In this document: one piece after another, positions 47,701 through 59,096 of the stretch
How positions within the stretch are numbered: the stretch's first letter is position 1
Layout of the letters: every line of letters begins with the position of its first letter
Translations under genes and position numbers: made by a program
Notes under the pieces: model-generated
The model's input: the letters and a program-made list of their open reading frames with translations, nothing else
The model's database searches: none
What the model was told of the DNA's origin: nothing
Assembly (NCBI GenBank): GCA_964036315.1
Contig: OZ038500.1
Location: forward strand, 56,930,245-56,994,244
Direction: 5' to 3'
Source of the DNA: Acanthosepion esculentum
Lineage: Eukaryota > Mollusca > Cephalopoda > Sepiida > Sepiidae
DNA length: 64,000 nt

Positions 47701-50700
47701 GAAAGTTGAGAAAAGGGGTACCCAAACAGTAACAAGAAAGAAATAAAGAAAAAAGTGGAGAAAAGAAGTATCCAAACAGTAATAAGGAAGAATGAAAGAA
47801 AGTTGAGAAAAGAAGTACCCAAACAGTAACAAGAAAGAAAGAAAGTTGAGAAAAGGGGTACCCAAACAGTAACAAGAAATAAATAAAGAAAAAAGTTGTG
47901 AAAAGAAGAATCCAAACAGTAACAAGGAAGAATGAAAGAAAGTTGAGAAAAGAAGTACCCAAATAATAACAAGAAAGAAAGAAAGTTGAGAAAAGCGGTA
48001 CCCAAACAGTAACAAGAAAGAAATAAAGAAAAAAGTTGAGAAAAGAAGTACCCAAACAGTAACAAGTAAGAATGAAAGAAAGTTGAGAAAAGAAGTATCC
48101 AAACAGTAACAAGGAAGAATGTTGATAAATGAAGTACCCAAATAGTAAAAAGAAAGAAAGAAATTTGTGAAAAGGGGTACCCAAACAGTAACAAGAAAGA
48201 AAAAAAGAAAAAATTTGAGAAAAGAAGTACCCAAACAGTAACAAGGAAGAATGAAAGAAAGTTGAGAAAAGAAGAACCCAAATAGTAACAAGAAAGAAAG
48301 AAAGTTGAGAAAAGGGGTACCCAAACAGTAACAAGAAAGAAATAAAGAAAAAAGTTGAGAAAAGAAGTACCCAAACAGTACCAAGGAAGAATGAAAGAAA
48401 GTTGAGAAAAGAAGTACCCAAACAGTAACAAGAAAGAAAGAAAGTTGAGAAAAGGGGTACCCAAACAGTAACAAGAGAGAAATAAGAAAACAGTTGAGAA
48501 AAGAAGTATCCAAACAGTAACAAGGAAGAATGAAAGAAAGTTGAGAAAAGAAGTACCCAAACAGTAACAAGAAAGAAAGAAAGTTGAAAAAATGGGTACC
48601 CAAACAGTAACAAGAAAGAAATAAAGAAAAAAGTTGAGAAAAAAAGTACTCAAGCAGTAACAAGGAAGAATGAAAGTTGAGAAAAGAAGTACCCAAACAG
48701 TAACAAGTATGAATGAAAGAAAGTTGAGAAAAGAAGTACCCAAACAGTAACAAGGAATAATGAAAGAAAGTTGAGAAAAGAAGTACCCAAATAGTAACAA
48801 GAAAGAAAGAAAGTTTAGAAAAGGGGTACCCAGACAGTAACAAGAAAGAAATAAAGAAAAAAGTTGAGAAAAGAAGTAACCAAACAGTAACAAGTAAGAA
48901 TGAAAGAAAGTTGAGAAAAGAAGTACCCAAACAGTAACAAGGAAGAATGAAAGAAAGTTGAGAAAAGAAGTACCCAAACAGTAACAAGGAAGAATGAAAG
49001 TTGAAAAAAGAAGTACCCAAACAGTAACAAGAAAGAAAGAAAGTTGAGAAAAGGGGTACCCAAACAGTAACAAGAAAGAAATAAAGAAAAATTTGAGAAA
49101 AGAAGTACCCAAACAGTAACAAGAAAGAAAGAAAGTTGACAAAAGGGCTACCCAAACAGTAACAAGAAAGAAATAAAGAAAAAAGTTGAGAAAAGAAGTA
49201 CCCAAACCGTAACAAGGAAGAATGAAAGAAAGTTGAGAAAAGTAGTACCCAAACAGTAAAAAGAAAGAAAGAAAGTTGAGAAAAGGGGTACCCAACAGTA
49301 ACAAGAAAGAAATAAAGAAAAAAGTTGAGAAAAGAAGTACCCAAACAGTAACAAGTAAGAATGAAAGAAAGATGAGAAAAGAATTACCCAAACAGTAACA
49401 AGAAAGAAAGTTGAGAAAAGGGGTACCCAAACAGTAACAAGAAAGAAATAAAGAAAAAAGTGTAGTAAAGAAGTATCCAAACAGTAACAAGGAAGAATGA
49501 AAGAAAGTTGAGAAAAGAAGTACCCAAACAGTAACAAGAAAGAAAGAAAGTTGAGAAAAGGGGTACCCAAACAGTAACAAGAAATAAATAAAGAAAAAAG
49601 TTGTGAAAAGAAGTATCCAATCAGTAACAAGGAAGAATGAAAGAAAGTTGAGAAAAGAAGTACCCAAATTATAACAAGAAAGAAAGAAAGTTGAGAAAAG
49701 CGGTACCCAAACAGTAACAAGAAAGAAATAAAGAAAAAAGTTGAGAAAAGAAGTACCCAAACAGTAACAAGTAAGAGTGAAAGAAAGTTGAGAAAAGAAG
49801 TATCCAAACAGTAACAAGGAAGAATGAAAGAAAGTTGAGAAAAGAAGTACCCAAACAGTAACAAGAAAGAAAGAAAGTTGAGAAAAGGGGTACCCAAACA
49901 GTAACAAGAAATAAATAAAGAAAAAAGTTGTGAAAAGTATCCAATCAGTAACAAGGAAGAATGAAAGAAAGTTGAGAAAAGAAGTACCCAAATTATAACA
50001 AGAAAGAAAGAAAGTTGAGAAAAGCGGTACCCAAACAGTAACAAGTAAGAGTGAAAGAAAGTTGAGAAAAGAAGTACCCAAACAGTAACAAGAAAGAAAG
50101 TTGAGAAAAGGGGTACCCAAACAGTAACAAGAAAGAAATAAAGAAAAAATTTGAGAAAAGAAGTACCCAAACAGTTACAAGGAAGAATGAAAGAAAGTTG
50201 AGAAAAGAAGTACCCAAACAGTAACAAGAAAGAAAGAAAGTTCAGAAAAGGGGTACCCAAACAGTAACAAGAAAGAAATAAAGAAAAAAGTGGAGAAAAG
50301 AAGTATCCAAACAGTTACAAGGAAGAATGAAAGATAGTTGAGAAAAGAAGTACCCAAACAGTAACAAGAAAGAAAGAAAGTTGAGAAAAGGGGTACCCAA
50401 ACAGTAACAAGAAAGAAATAAAGAAAATTTGAGAAAAGAAGTACCCAAACAGTAACAAGTAAGAATGAAAGAAAGTTGAGAAAAGAAGTACCCAAACAGT
50501 AACAAGGAAGAATGAAAGAAAGTTGAGAAAAGGGGTACCCAAACAGAAACAAGAAAGAAATAAAGAAAAAAGCTGAGAAAATAGTACCCAAACTGTAACA
50601 AGGAAGAATGAAAGAAAGTTGAGAAAAGTAGTACCCAAACAGGAACAAGAAAGAAAGAAAGTTGAGAAAAGAAGTACCCAAACAGTAACAAGTATGAATG

Positions 50701-52170
50701 AAAGAAAGTTGAGAAAAGAAGTACCCAAACAGTAACAAGGAAGAATGAAAGAATGTTGAGAAAAGAAGTACCCAAACAGTAACAAGGAAGAATGAAAGAA
50801 AGTTGAGAAAAGGGGTACCCAAACAGTAACAAGAAAGAAATAAAGAAAAAAGCTGAGAAAATAGTACCCAAACTGTAACAAGGAAGAATGAAAGAAAGTT
50901 GAGAAAAGAAGTACCCAAATAGTAACAAGAAAGAAAGAAAGTTTAGAAAAGGGGTACCCAAACAGTAACAAGAAAGAAATAGAGAAAAAAGTTGAGAAAA
51001 GAAGTAACCAAACGGTAACAAGTAAGAATGAAAGAAAGTTGAGAAAAGAAGTACCCAAACAGTAACAAGGAAGAATGAAAGAAAGTTGAGAAAAGAAGTA
51101 CCCAAACAGTAACAAGGAAGAATGAAAGAAATTTGAGAAAAGAAGTACCCAAACAGTAACAAGAAAGAAAGAAAGTTGAGAAAAGGGGTACCCAAACAGT
51201 AACAAGAAAGAAATAAAGAAAAAAGTTGAGAAAAGAAGTACCAAAACAGTAACAAGGAAGAATGAAAGAAAGTTGAGAAAAGAAGTACACAAACAGTAAC
51301 AAGAAAGAAAGAAAGTTGAGAAAATTGGTACCCAAACAGTAACAAGAAAGAAATAAAGAAAAAAGTTGAGAAAAGATGTATCCAAACAGTAACAAGGAAG
51401 AATGAAAGAAAGTTGAGAAAAGAAGTACCCAAATAATAACAAGAAAGAAAGAAAGTTGAGAAAAGCGGTACCCAAACAGTAACAAGAAAGAAATAAAGAA
51501 AAAAGTTGAGAAAAGAAGTACCCAAACAGTAACAAGTAAGAATGAAAGAAAGTTGAGAAAAGAAGTATCCAAACAGTAAAAAGGAAGAATGAAAGAAAGT
51601 TGATAAATGAAGTACCCAAATAGTAAAAAGAAAGAAAGAAATTTGTGAAAAGGGGTACCCAAACAGTAACAAGAAAGAAAAAAAGAAAAAATTTGAGAAA
51701 AGAAGTACCCAAACAGTAACAAGTAAGAATGAAAGAAAGTTGAGAAAAGAAGTACCCAAACAGTAACAAGAAAGAAAGAAAGTTGAGAAAAGGGGTACCC
51801 AAACAGTAACAAGAGAGAAATAAGAAAACAGTTGAGAAAAGAAGTATCCAAACAGTAACAAGGAAGAATGAAAGAAAGTTGATAAACGTAGTACCCAAAC
51901 AGTAACTAGAAAGAAAGAAAGTTAAAAAAATGGGTACCCAAACAGTAACAAGAAAGAAATAAAGAAAAAAGTTGAGAAAAAAAGTACCCAAGCAGTAACA
52001 AGGAAGAATGAAAGAAAGTTGAGAAAAGTAGTACCCAAACTGTAACAAGGAAGAATGAAAGAAAGTTGATTAATGAAGTACCCAAATAGGAAAAAGAAAG
52101 AAAGAAATTTGAGAAAAGGGGTACCCAAACAGTAACAAGAAAGAAATAAAGAAAAAAGTTGAGAAAAGTA
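38770..52170. repeat. Satellite superblock, 6.6-6.8-kb tandem duplication
   Basis: Copy 1 is about 38770-45400, copy 2 about 45400-52170. The shift is 6631 bp at first (TGAGAAAAAAATAC at 38801 and 45432; TTGATAAATG at 41491 and 48122). It drops to 6584 after loss of one 47-bp monomer near 48240 and rises to about 6773 after a gain of about 190 bp near 50790 (GTAACTAGAAAG at about 45128 and 51901). Indels are therefore whole monomers or multiples, as expected from unequal exchange or replication slippage within the array. Confidence 0.88.
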
Positions 52171-53760
52171 GTACCCAAACTGTAACAAGGAAGAATGAAA
52201 GAAAGTTGATTAATGAAGTACCCAAATAGGAAAAAGAAAGAAAGAAATTTGAGAAAAGGGGTACCCAAACAGTAACAAGAAAGAAATAAAGAAAAAAGTT
52301 GAGAAAAGTAGTACCCAAACAGTAACAAGGAAGAATGAAAGAAAGTTGAGAAAAGAAGTACCCAAACAGTAACAAGAAAGAAAGGAAGTTGAGAAAAGGG
52401 CTACCCAAACTGTAACAAGAAAGAAATAAAGAAAAAAGTTGAGAAAAGAAGTACCCAAACAGTAACAAGGAAGAATGAAAGAAAGTTGAGAAAAGAAGTA
52501 CCCAAACAGTAACAAGAAAGAAAGAAAGTTGAGAAAAGGGGTACCCAAACAGTAACAAGAAAGAAATAAAGAAAAAAGTTGAGAAAAGAAGTACCCAAAC
52601 AGTAACAAGGAAGAATGAAAGAAAGTTGAGAAAAGTAGTACCCAAACAGTAACAAGAAAGAAAGAAAATTGAGAAAAGTGTTACCCAAACAGTAACAAGA
52701 ATGAAATAAAGAAAAACGTTGAGAAAAGAATTACCCAAACAGTAACAAGGAAGAAAGAAAGAAAGTTGAGAAAAGAAGTACCCAAACAGTAACAAGGAAG
52801 AATGAAAGAAAGTTGAGAAAAGAAGTACCCAAACAGTAACAAGAAAGAAAGAAAGTTGAGAAAAGGGGTACCCAAACAGCAACAAGAAAGAAATAAAGAA
52901 AGAAAGTTGAGAAAAGAAGTACCCAAACAGTAACAATGAAGAATGAAAGAAAGTTGAGAAAAGAAGTACCCAAACAGTAACAAGAAAGAAAGAAAGTTGA
53001 GAAAAGGGGTACCCAAACAGCAACAAGAAAGAAATAAAGAAAGAAAGTTGAGAAAAGAAGTACCCAAACAGTAACAAGGAAGAATGAAATAAAGTTGAGA
53101 AAAGAAGTACCCAAACAGTAACAAGAAAGAAATAAAGAAAAAAGTTGGGAAAAGAAGTACCCAAACAGTAACAAGGAAGAAAGAAAGAAAGTTGAGAAAA
53201 GAAGTACCCAAACAGTAACAAGGAAGAATGAAAGAAAGTTGAGAAAAAAAGTACCCAAACAGTAACAAGAAAGAAAAAAAGTTGAGAAAAGTAGTACCCA
53301 AACAGTAACAAGACAGAAATAAAGAAAAAAGTTGAGAAAAGAAGTACCCAAACATTAACAAGGAAGAATGAAAGAAAGTTGAGAAACGAAGTACCCAAAT
53401 AGTAACAAGAAAGAAAGAAAGTTGAGAAAAGGGGTACCCAAACAATAACAAGAAAGAAATAAAGAAAAAAGTTGAGAAAAGAAGTACCCAAACAGTAACA
53501 AGGGAGAATGAAAGAAAGTTGAGAAAAGAAGTACCCAAACAGTAACAAGAAAGAAAGAAAGTTGAGAAAAGGGGTACCCAAACAGTAACAAGAAAGAAAT
53601 AAAGAAAAAATTAGAGAAAAGAAGTACCCAAACAGTAACAAGGAAGAATGAAAGAAAGTTGAGAAAAGAAGTACCCAAACAGTAACAAGAAAGAAAGAAA
53701 GTTGAGAAAAGGGGTAACCAAACAGTAACAAGAAAGAAATAAAGAAAAAAGTTGAGAAAA

Positions 53761-54130
53761 GAATTACCCAAACAGTAAAAAGGAAGAAAGAAAGAAAGTT
53801 GAGAAAAGAAGTACCCAAACAGTAACAAGAAAGAATGAAAGATGAGAAAAGGGGTACCCAAACAGTAACAAGAAAGAAATAAAGAAAAAAGTTGAGAAAA
53901 GATGTACCCAAACAGTAACAAGGAAGAATGAAAGAAAGTTGAGAAAAGAAGTACCCAAACAGTAACAAGAAAGAAAGAAAGTTGAGAAAAGGGGTAACCA
54001 AACAGTAACAAGAAAGAAATAAAGAAAAAAGTTGAGAAAAGAATTACCCAAACAGTAAAAAGGAAGAAAGAAAGAAAGTTGAGAAAAGAAGTACCCAAAC
54101 AGTAACAAGAAAGAATGAAAGATGAGAAAA
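53761..54130. repeat. Local 280-bp duplication with variant monomers
   Basis: GAATTACCCAAACAGTAAAA plus AGGAAGAAAGAAAGAAAG, followed by the GAATGAAAGATGAG variant, occurs at 53761 and 54041, exactly 280 bp (two 140-bp units) apart. It marks a recent step of two higher-order units. Confidence 0.8.
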
Positions 54131-54359
54131 CAAGTACCCAAATAGTAACAAGAATGAAAGAAAGTTGAGAAAAGAAGTACCCAAACAGTAACAAGAAAGG
54201 AAGAAAGTTGAGAAAAGAGGTACCCAAACAGTAACAAGAAAGAAAGAAAGAAAAAATTTGAGAAAAGAAGTACCCAAGCAGTAACAAGAAAGAAAGAAAG
54301 TTGAGAAAAGAAGTACCCAAACAGTAACAAGAAAAAAGAAAGAAAAAAGTTGAGAAAAG

Positions 54360-54610
54360 TAGTACCCAAATAGTAACATAAAAGAAATTTGAGAAAAGAA
54401 GTACCCAAATATTAACAAGAAAGAAAGAAAGAAAGAAAGTTGAGAAAAGAATTACCCAAACAGTAACAAGAAAGAAAGAAAGAAAAAAGTTGAGAAAAGT
54501 AGTACCCAAACAGTGACAAGAAAGAAAGTTGTGAAAAGAAGTACCAAAAAGTGACAAGAAAAAAGAGAGAAATAAAGAAAGAAAGTTGAGAAAAGAAGTA
54601 CCCAAATAGT
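54360..54610. repeat. Edge-type satellite units stranded inside the array
   Basis: Units with CAGTGACAAG and the shortened core GTACCAAAAAGTGACAAG, followed by AAAAAAGAGAGAAATAAAG, occur at about 54510-54580 and again at the extreme right edge at about 57496-57565, a shift of 2985 bp. Such degenerate units are otherwise confined to edges. Confidence 0.8.
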
Positions 54611-57419
54611 AACAAGAAAGAAAGAAAGTTGAGAAAAGAAGTACCCAAATAGTAACAAGAAAGAAAGAAAGTTTAGAAAAGGGGTACCCAAACAGTAACA
54701 AGAAAGAAATAAAGAAAAATTTGAGAAAAGAAGTAACCAAACAGTAACAAGTAAGAATGAAAGAAAGTTGAGAAAAGAAGTACCCAAACAGTAACAAGGA
54801 AGAATGAAAGAAAGTTGAGAAAATAAGTACCCAAACAGTAACAAGGAAGAATGAAAGAAAGTTGAGAAAAGAAGTACCCAAACAGTAACAAGAAAGAAAG
54901 AAAGTTGAGAAAAGGGGTACCCAACAGTAACAAGAAAGAAATAAAGAAAAAAGTTGAGAAAAGAAGTACCCAAACAGTAACAAGTAAGAATGAAAGAAAG
55001 TTGAGAAAAGAAGTACCCAAACAGTAACAAGGAAGAATGAAAGAAAGTTGGGAAATGAAGTACCCAAATAGTAAAAAGAAAGAAAGAAATTTGAGAAAAG
55101 AAATACCCAAACAGTAACAAGAAAGAAATAAAGAAAAATTTGAGAAAAGTAGTACCCAAACAGTAACAAGTAAGAATGAAAGAAAGTTGAGAAAAGAAGA
55201 ACCCAAATAGTAACAAGAAAGAAAGAAAGTTGAGAAAAGGGGTACCCAAACAGTAACAAGAAAGAAATAAAGAAAAAAGTTGAGAAAAGAAGTACCCAAA
55301 CAGTAACAAGGAAGAATGAAAGTAAGTTGAGAAAAGAAGTACGCAAACAGTAACAAGAAAGAAAGAAAGTTGAGAAAAGGGGTACCCAAACAGTAACAAG
55401 AAAGAAATAAAGAAAAATTTGAGAAAAGTAGTACCCAAACAGTAACAAGTAAGAATGAAAGAAAGTTGAGAAAAGAAGAACCCAAATAGTAACAAGAAAG
55501 AAAGAAAGTTGAGAAAAGGGGTACCCAAACAGTAACAAGAAAGAAATAAAGAAAAAAGTTGAGAAAAGAAGTGCCCAAACAGTAACAAGGAAGAATGAAA
55601 GTAAGTTGAGAAAAGAAGTACCCAAACAGTAACAAGAAAGAAAGAAAGTTGAGAAAAGGGGTACCCAAACAGTAACAAGAAAGAAATAAAGAAATATGTT
55701 GAGAAAAGAAGTACCCAAACAGTAACAAGGAAGAATGAAAGAAAGTTGAGAAAAGAAGTACCCAAACAGTAACAAGAAAGAAAAGAAGTTGAGAAAAGGG
55801 GTACCCAAACAGTAACAAGAAAGAAATAAAAAAAAAGTTGAGAAAAGAAGTACCCAAACAGTAACAAGTAAGAATGAAAGAAAGTTGAGAAAAGAAGTAC
55901 CCAAACAGTAACAAGAAAGAAAGAAAGTTGAGAAAACGTGTACCCAAACAGTAACAAGAAGGAAATAAAGAAAAAAGTGGAGAAAAGGGGTACCCAAACA
56001 GTAACAAGAAAGAAATAAAGAAAAAAGTTGAGAAAAGAAGTACCCAAACAGTAACAAGGAAGAATGAAAGAAAGTTGAGAAAAGAAGTACCCAAACAGTA
56101 ACAAGAAAGAAAGAAATTTGAGAAAATGGGTACCCAAACAGTAACAAGAAAGAAATAAAGAAAAAAGTTGAGAAAAGAAGTACCCAAACAGTAACAAGGA
56201 AGAACGAAAGAAAGTTGATATACGTAGTACCCAAACAGTAACTAGAAAGAAAGAAAGTTGAGAAAAGGGGTACCCAAACAGTAACAAGAAAGAAATAAAG
56301 AAAAAAGTTGAGAAAAGAAGTACCCAAACAGTAACAAGTAAGAATGAAAGAAAGTTGAGAAAAGAAGTACCCAAAGAGTAACAAGGAAGAATGAAAGAAA
56401 GTTGATTAATGAAGTACCCAAATAGGAAAAGGAAAGAACGAAATTTGAGAAAAGGGGTACCCAAACAGTAACAAGAAAGAAATAAAGAAAAAAGTTGAGA
56501 AAAGTAGTACCCAAACAGTAACAAGTAAGAATGAAAGAAAGTTGGGAAAAGAAGTACCCAAACAGTAACAAGGAAGCATGAAAGAAAGTTGAGAAAAGAA
56601 GTACCCAAATTGTAATAAGAAAGAAAGAAAGTTGAGAAAAGGGGTACCCAAACAGTAACAAGAAAGAAATAAAGGAAAAAGTTGAGAAAAGAAGTACCCA
56701 AACAGTAACAAGGAAGAATGAAAGAAAGTTGAGAAAAGAAGTACCCAAACAGTAACAAGAAAGAAAGAAAGTTGAGAAAAGGGGTACCCAAACAGTAACA
56801 AGAAAAAAATAAAGAAAAAAGTTAAGAAAAGATGTACCCAAACAGTAACACGGAAGAATGAAAGAAAGTTGAGAAAAGAATTACCCAAACAGTAACAAGA
56901 AAGAAAGAAAGTTGAGAAAAGTGTTACCCAAACAGTAACAAGAAAGAAATAAAGAAAAATTTGAGAAAAGAAGTACCCAAACAGTAACAAGGAAGAATGA
57001 AAGAAAGTTGAGAAAAGAATTACCCAAACAGTAACAAGAAAGAAATAAAGAAAAAAGTTGAGAAAAGAAGTACCCAAACAGTAACAAGGAAGAATGAAAG
57101 AAAGTTGAGAAAAGAAGTACCCAAACAGTAACAAGAAAGAAAGAAAATTGAGAAAAGTGTTACCCAAACAGTAACAAGAATGAAATAAAGAAAAAAGTTG
57201 AGAAAAGAATTACCCAAACAGTAACAAGGAAGAAAGAAAGAAAGTTGAGAAAAGAAGTACCCAAACAGTAACAAGGAAGAATGAAAGAAAGTTGAGAAAA
57301 GAAGTACCCAAACAGTAACAAGAAAGAAAGAAAGTTGAGAAAAGAAGTACCCAAACAGTAACAAGGAAGAATGAAAGAAAGTTGAGAAAAGAAGTACCCA
57401 AACAGTAACAAGAAAGAAA

Positions 57420-57697
57420 GAAAGTTGAGAAAAGAATTACCCAAACAGTAACAAGAAAGAAAGAAAGAAAAAAGTTGAGAAAAGTAGTACCCAAACAGTG
57501 ACAAGAAAGAAAGTTGTGAAAAGAAGTACCAAAAAGTGACAAGAAAAAAGAGAGAAATAAAGAAAGAAAGTTGAGAAAAGAAGTACCAAATAGTAACAAG
57601 AAAGAAAGAAAGAAAGTTGAGAAAAGAAGTACCCAAACAGTAACAAGAAAGAAAGTTGAGAAAAGTCCGCAAGCAGTAACAAGATAGAGAGAAAAAA
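57420..57697. repeat. Degenerate right-edge satellite monomers
   Basis: The last units lose the trimer order, shorten the core (GTACCAAAAAGTGACAAG, then AAGTACCAAATAGTAACAAG) and finish with GTCCGCAAGCAGTAACAAG before plain GA-rich DNA. As on the left, degeneration is graded over a few hundred bases. Confidence 0.8.
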
Positions 57698-57945
57698 GAA
57701 TTAATGCATAGGAATTATAAATGTTGAAAGTGATGTGAAAAAGAAGCAAAATGGATGAAAGAAAAAATGAAAACAATGAGATTATAAGAAATGATGAAAG
57801 AAAGATACGACATTAGAGGAGAAAGAAGGAAAGAAATGGAAAAGTAAAGAGAAGGGATTATAAAAGTAGAAAGAGATGCTGTGAAAAAGAATGAAAGATG
57901 AAAAAGAAAGCAAAGAAATGATAAATGTAGAAACATTTACATTTG
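57698..57945. repeat. GA-rich right flank of the satellite
   Basis: Irregular purine-rich sequence (GAAAGAAA, GATGAAAGAAAG) without the satellite core, similar in composition to 16080-16734. Confidence 0.75.
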
Positions 57946-57989
57946 GGCACGCATCGAGCAGATATGAAGGTACGTGAGAAAACCATGGA

Positions 57990-58125
57990 AAATTGTAGTT
58001 TAAAAACAGTAAAATCGACCTTGCTAACCGGAACGCTCGTCTGTGGCGAAATCGGTAAATGCACGTTCGGCTATATGACGGTTCCGTATAGAATACGGGT
58101 TCGATTCGTGTCGAAGGACGCATAT
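57990..58125 (+). repeat. tRNA-like segment with A- and B-boxes
   Basis: TGGCGAAATCGG (58044-58055) fits the polymerase III A-box, and GGTTCGATTCG (58098-58108) fits the B-box, 54 bp apart start to start. That is longer than in most tRNAs but possible with a long variable arm. The T-stem has at least one mismatch and no acceptor stem can be paired, so a working tRNA is unlikely. It is probably a tRNA-derived SINE head or tRNA pseudogene, 0.3 kb outside the satellite. Confidence 0.4.
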
Positions 58126-58275
58126 TTTCTATGACAATTTCTCAGACATTCAGGCCGGTAAATGTCGTTAATACTGTTTATTATAAACAAAGCATTTACT
58201 TAAATATTTGTATCTATAAAAAAATGTATGAACATAAAAATGTCTTAAAATAATTGTCGAACTTTGTCCATTTCA

Positions 58276-58277
<2 letters not shown>
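58126..58277. other. No recognised feature
   Basis: AT-rich sequence following the tRNA-like segment; possibly the body of a SINE, but no second copy is in the window to compare. Confidence 0.35.

Positions 58278-58325
<48 letters not shown>
58278..58325. repeat. (TA)n microsatellite
   Basis: About 24 TA units. Confidence 0.95.
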
Positions 58326-58332
<7 letters not shown>

Positions 58333-58999
58333 AGAAAGATAAATGCAAATAGCCATTTAAATATGGTCAAATTGTAAAAGGAACATATATATTAATGGGG
58401 TCGGTTAATCACGATATAATGGGTGAGCTATGAAGAAAGGAATATTCAGCCATTTTTCATTCTCCCATTAAGGACATTATTATATCCATGATATAATATA
58501 CCTTATTTCACAGACGGAACGGAATAGGTGAAAGAAAAAAAAATGCGCGAAATTATATATACATAGTCACAGTTTTCCCACGCAGAGAAACTATAAGAAA
58601 TGTCCACACAAGCAGTGTGAAAAGGAGAAGAAAAGTTAACGTCTTACTTGTAATAATTCCAAGCAGGAATCAGAGTTGCCGGAGATTCTTCTGTGTTTCT
58701 GGAGAAGTCATATTTAGAATTTCAAATTCGAGCGGGCCGGATTCATCTGCTATGAACCTAGCGAAGATATATATTTCTCAGATAGAACACAGAGTCATAT
58801 TTTTTTTCCAAAATGAGGATTTGCGAATCGGAGATATTTTCTATATCTGGTGAAAATATATTCACCAATGGAAACGGTGCCATTGGCTTATAAGATGCAC
58901 CACGTGTCAGCCGCTTGGCTCGGGCAGAACGAACAACTGGTGTTCATGACTCTAGGCAGTTAACTGATGATCGGACCACTTTCGTCACTGTATCTAAAG
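58326..58999. other. No recognised gene
   Basis: Mixed sequence. A plus-strand frame at 58617-58853 (78 codons) is Arg/Lys-rich at its start and shows no motif I know; it could be a chance frame. No terminal repeats were seen. Confidence 0.35.
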
Positions 59000-59000
59000 T

Positions 59001-59062
59001 TGATAGATAGATAGACACTCAGATAGAGAAAGAGAGAAAGAGAGGTGAACAGACTGAAATAG

Positions 59063-59093
<31 letters not shown>

Positions 59094-59096
59094 GAA
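59001..59096. repeat. (GATA)n microsatellite
   Basis: Two GATA-rich runs (59001-59015 and about 59060-59093), with a short GAGA run between them. Confidence 0.9.

Larger units (their letters stand above)
16735..57697. repeat. About 41-kb satellite array, 140-bp trimeric higher-order repeat
   Basis: One continuous tandem array. The 32-bp core starts GTTGAGAAAAG and ends GTACCCAAACAGTAACAAG. It alternates with purine spacers: GAAGAATGAAAGAAA (15 bp), AAAGAAAGAAA (11 bp) and AAAGAAATAAAGAAAAAA (18 bp). The resulting 47-, 43- and 50-bp monomers usually follow in that order, making a 140-bp higher-order repeat. The third monomer carries GGGGTACCC, with a KpnI site; the other two have GAAGTACCC. 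Local changes in order and number are common. Dividing length by mean monomer length gives roughly 870-880 monomers. The consensus has no CG, and the minus strand has no stop trinucleotide. Role unknown; centromeric or heterochromatic satellite is an inference. Confidence 0.97.

Noticed and set aside
16735..57697. Possible CRISPR array, because a constant core alternates with other sequence
   Set aside because: The spacers are three recurring low-complexity sequences, not unique ones, and the surroundings are eukaryotic transposons.
16017..57776. Very long minus-strand reading frames (up to 1068 codons) in all three frames
   Set aside because: They arise because the satellite's minus strand lacks stop trinucleotides. 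The same peptide pattern appears in every frame with 140-bp phase changes, and there is no protein domain.
58617..58853. 78-codon plus-strand frame with a basic start
   Set aside because: No family motif, no splice signals examined with confidence, and such length is expected by chance.
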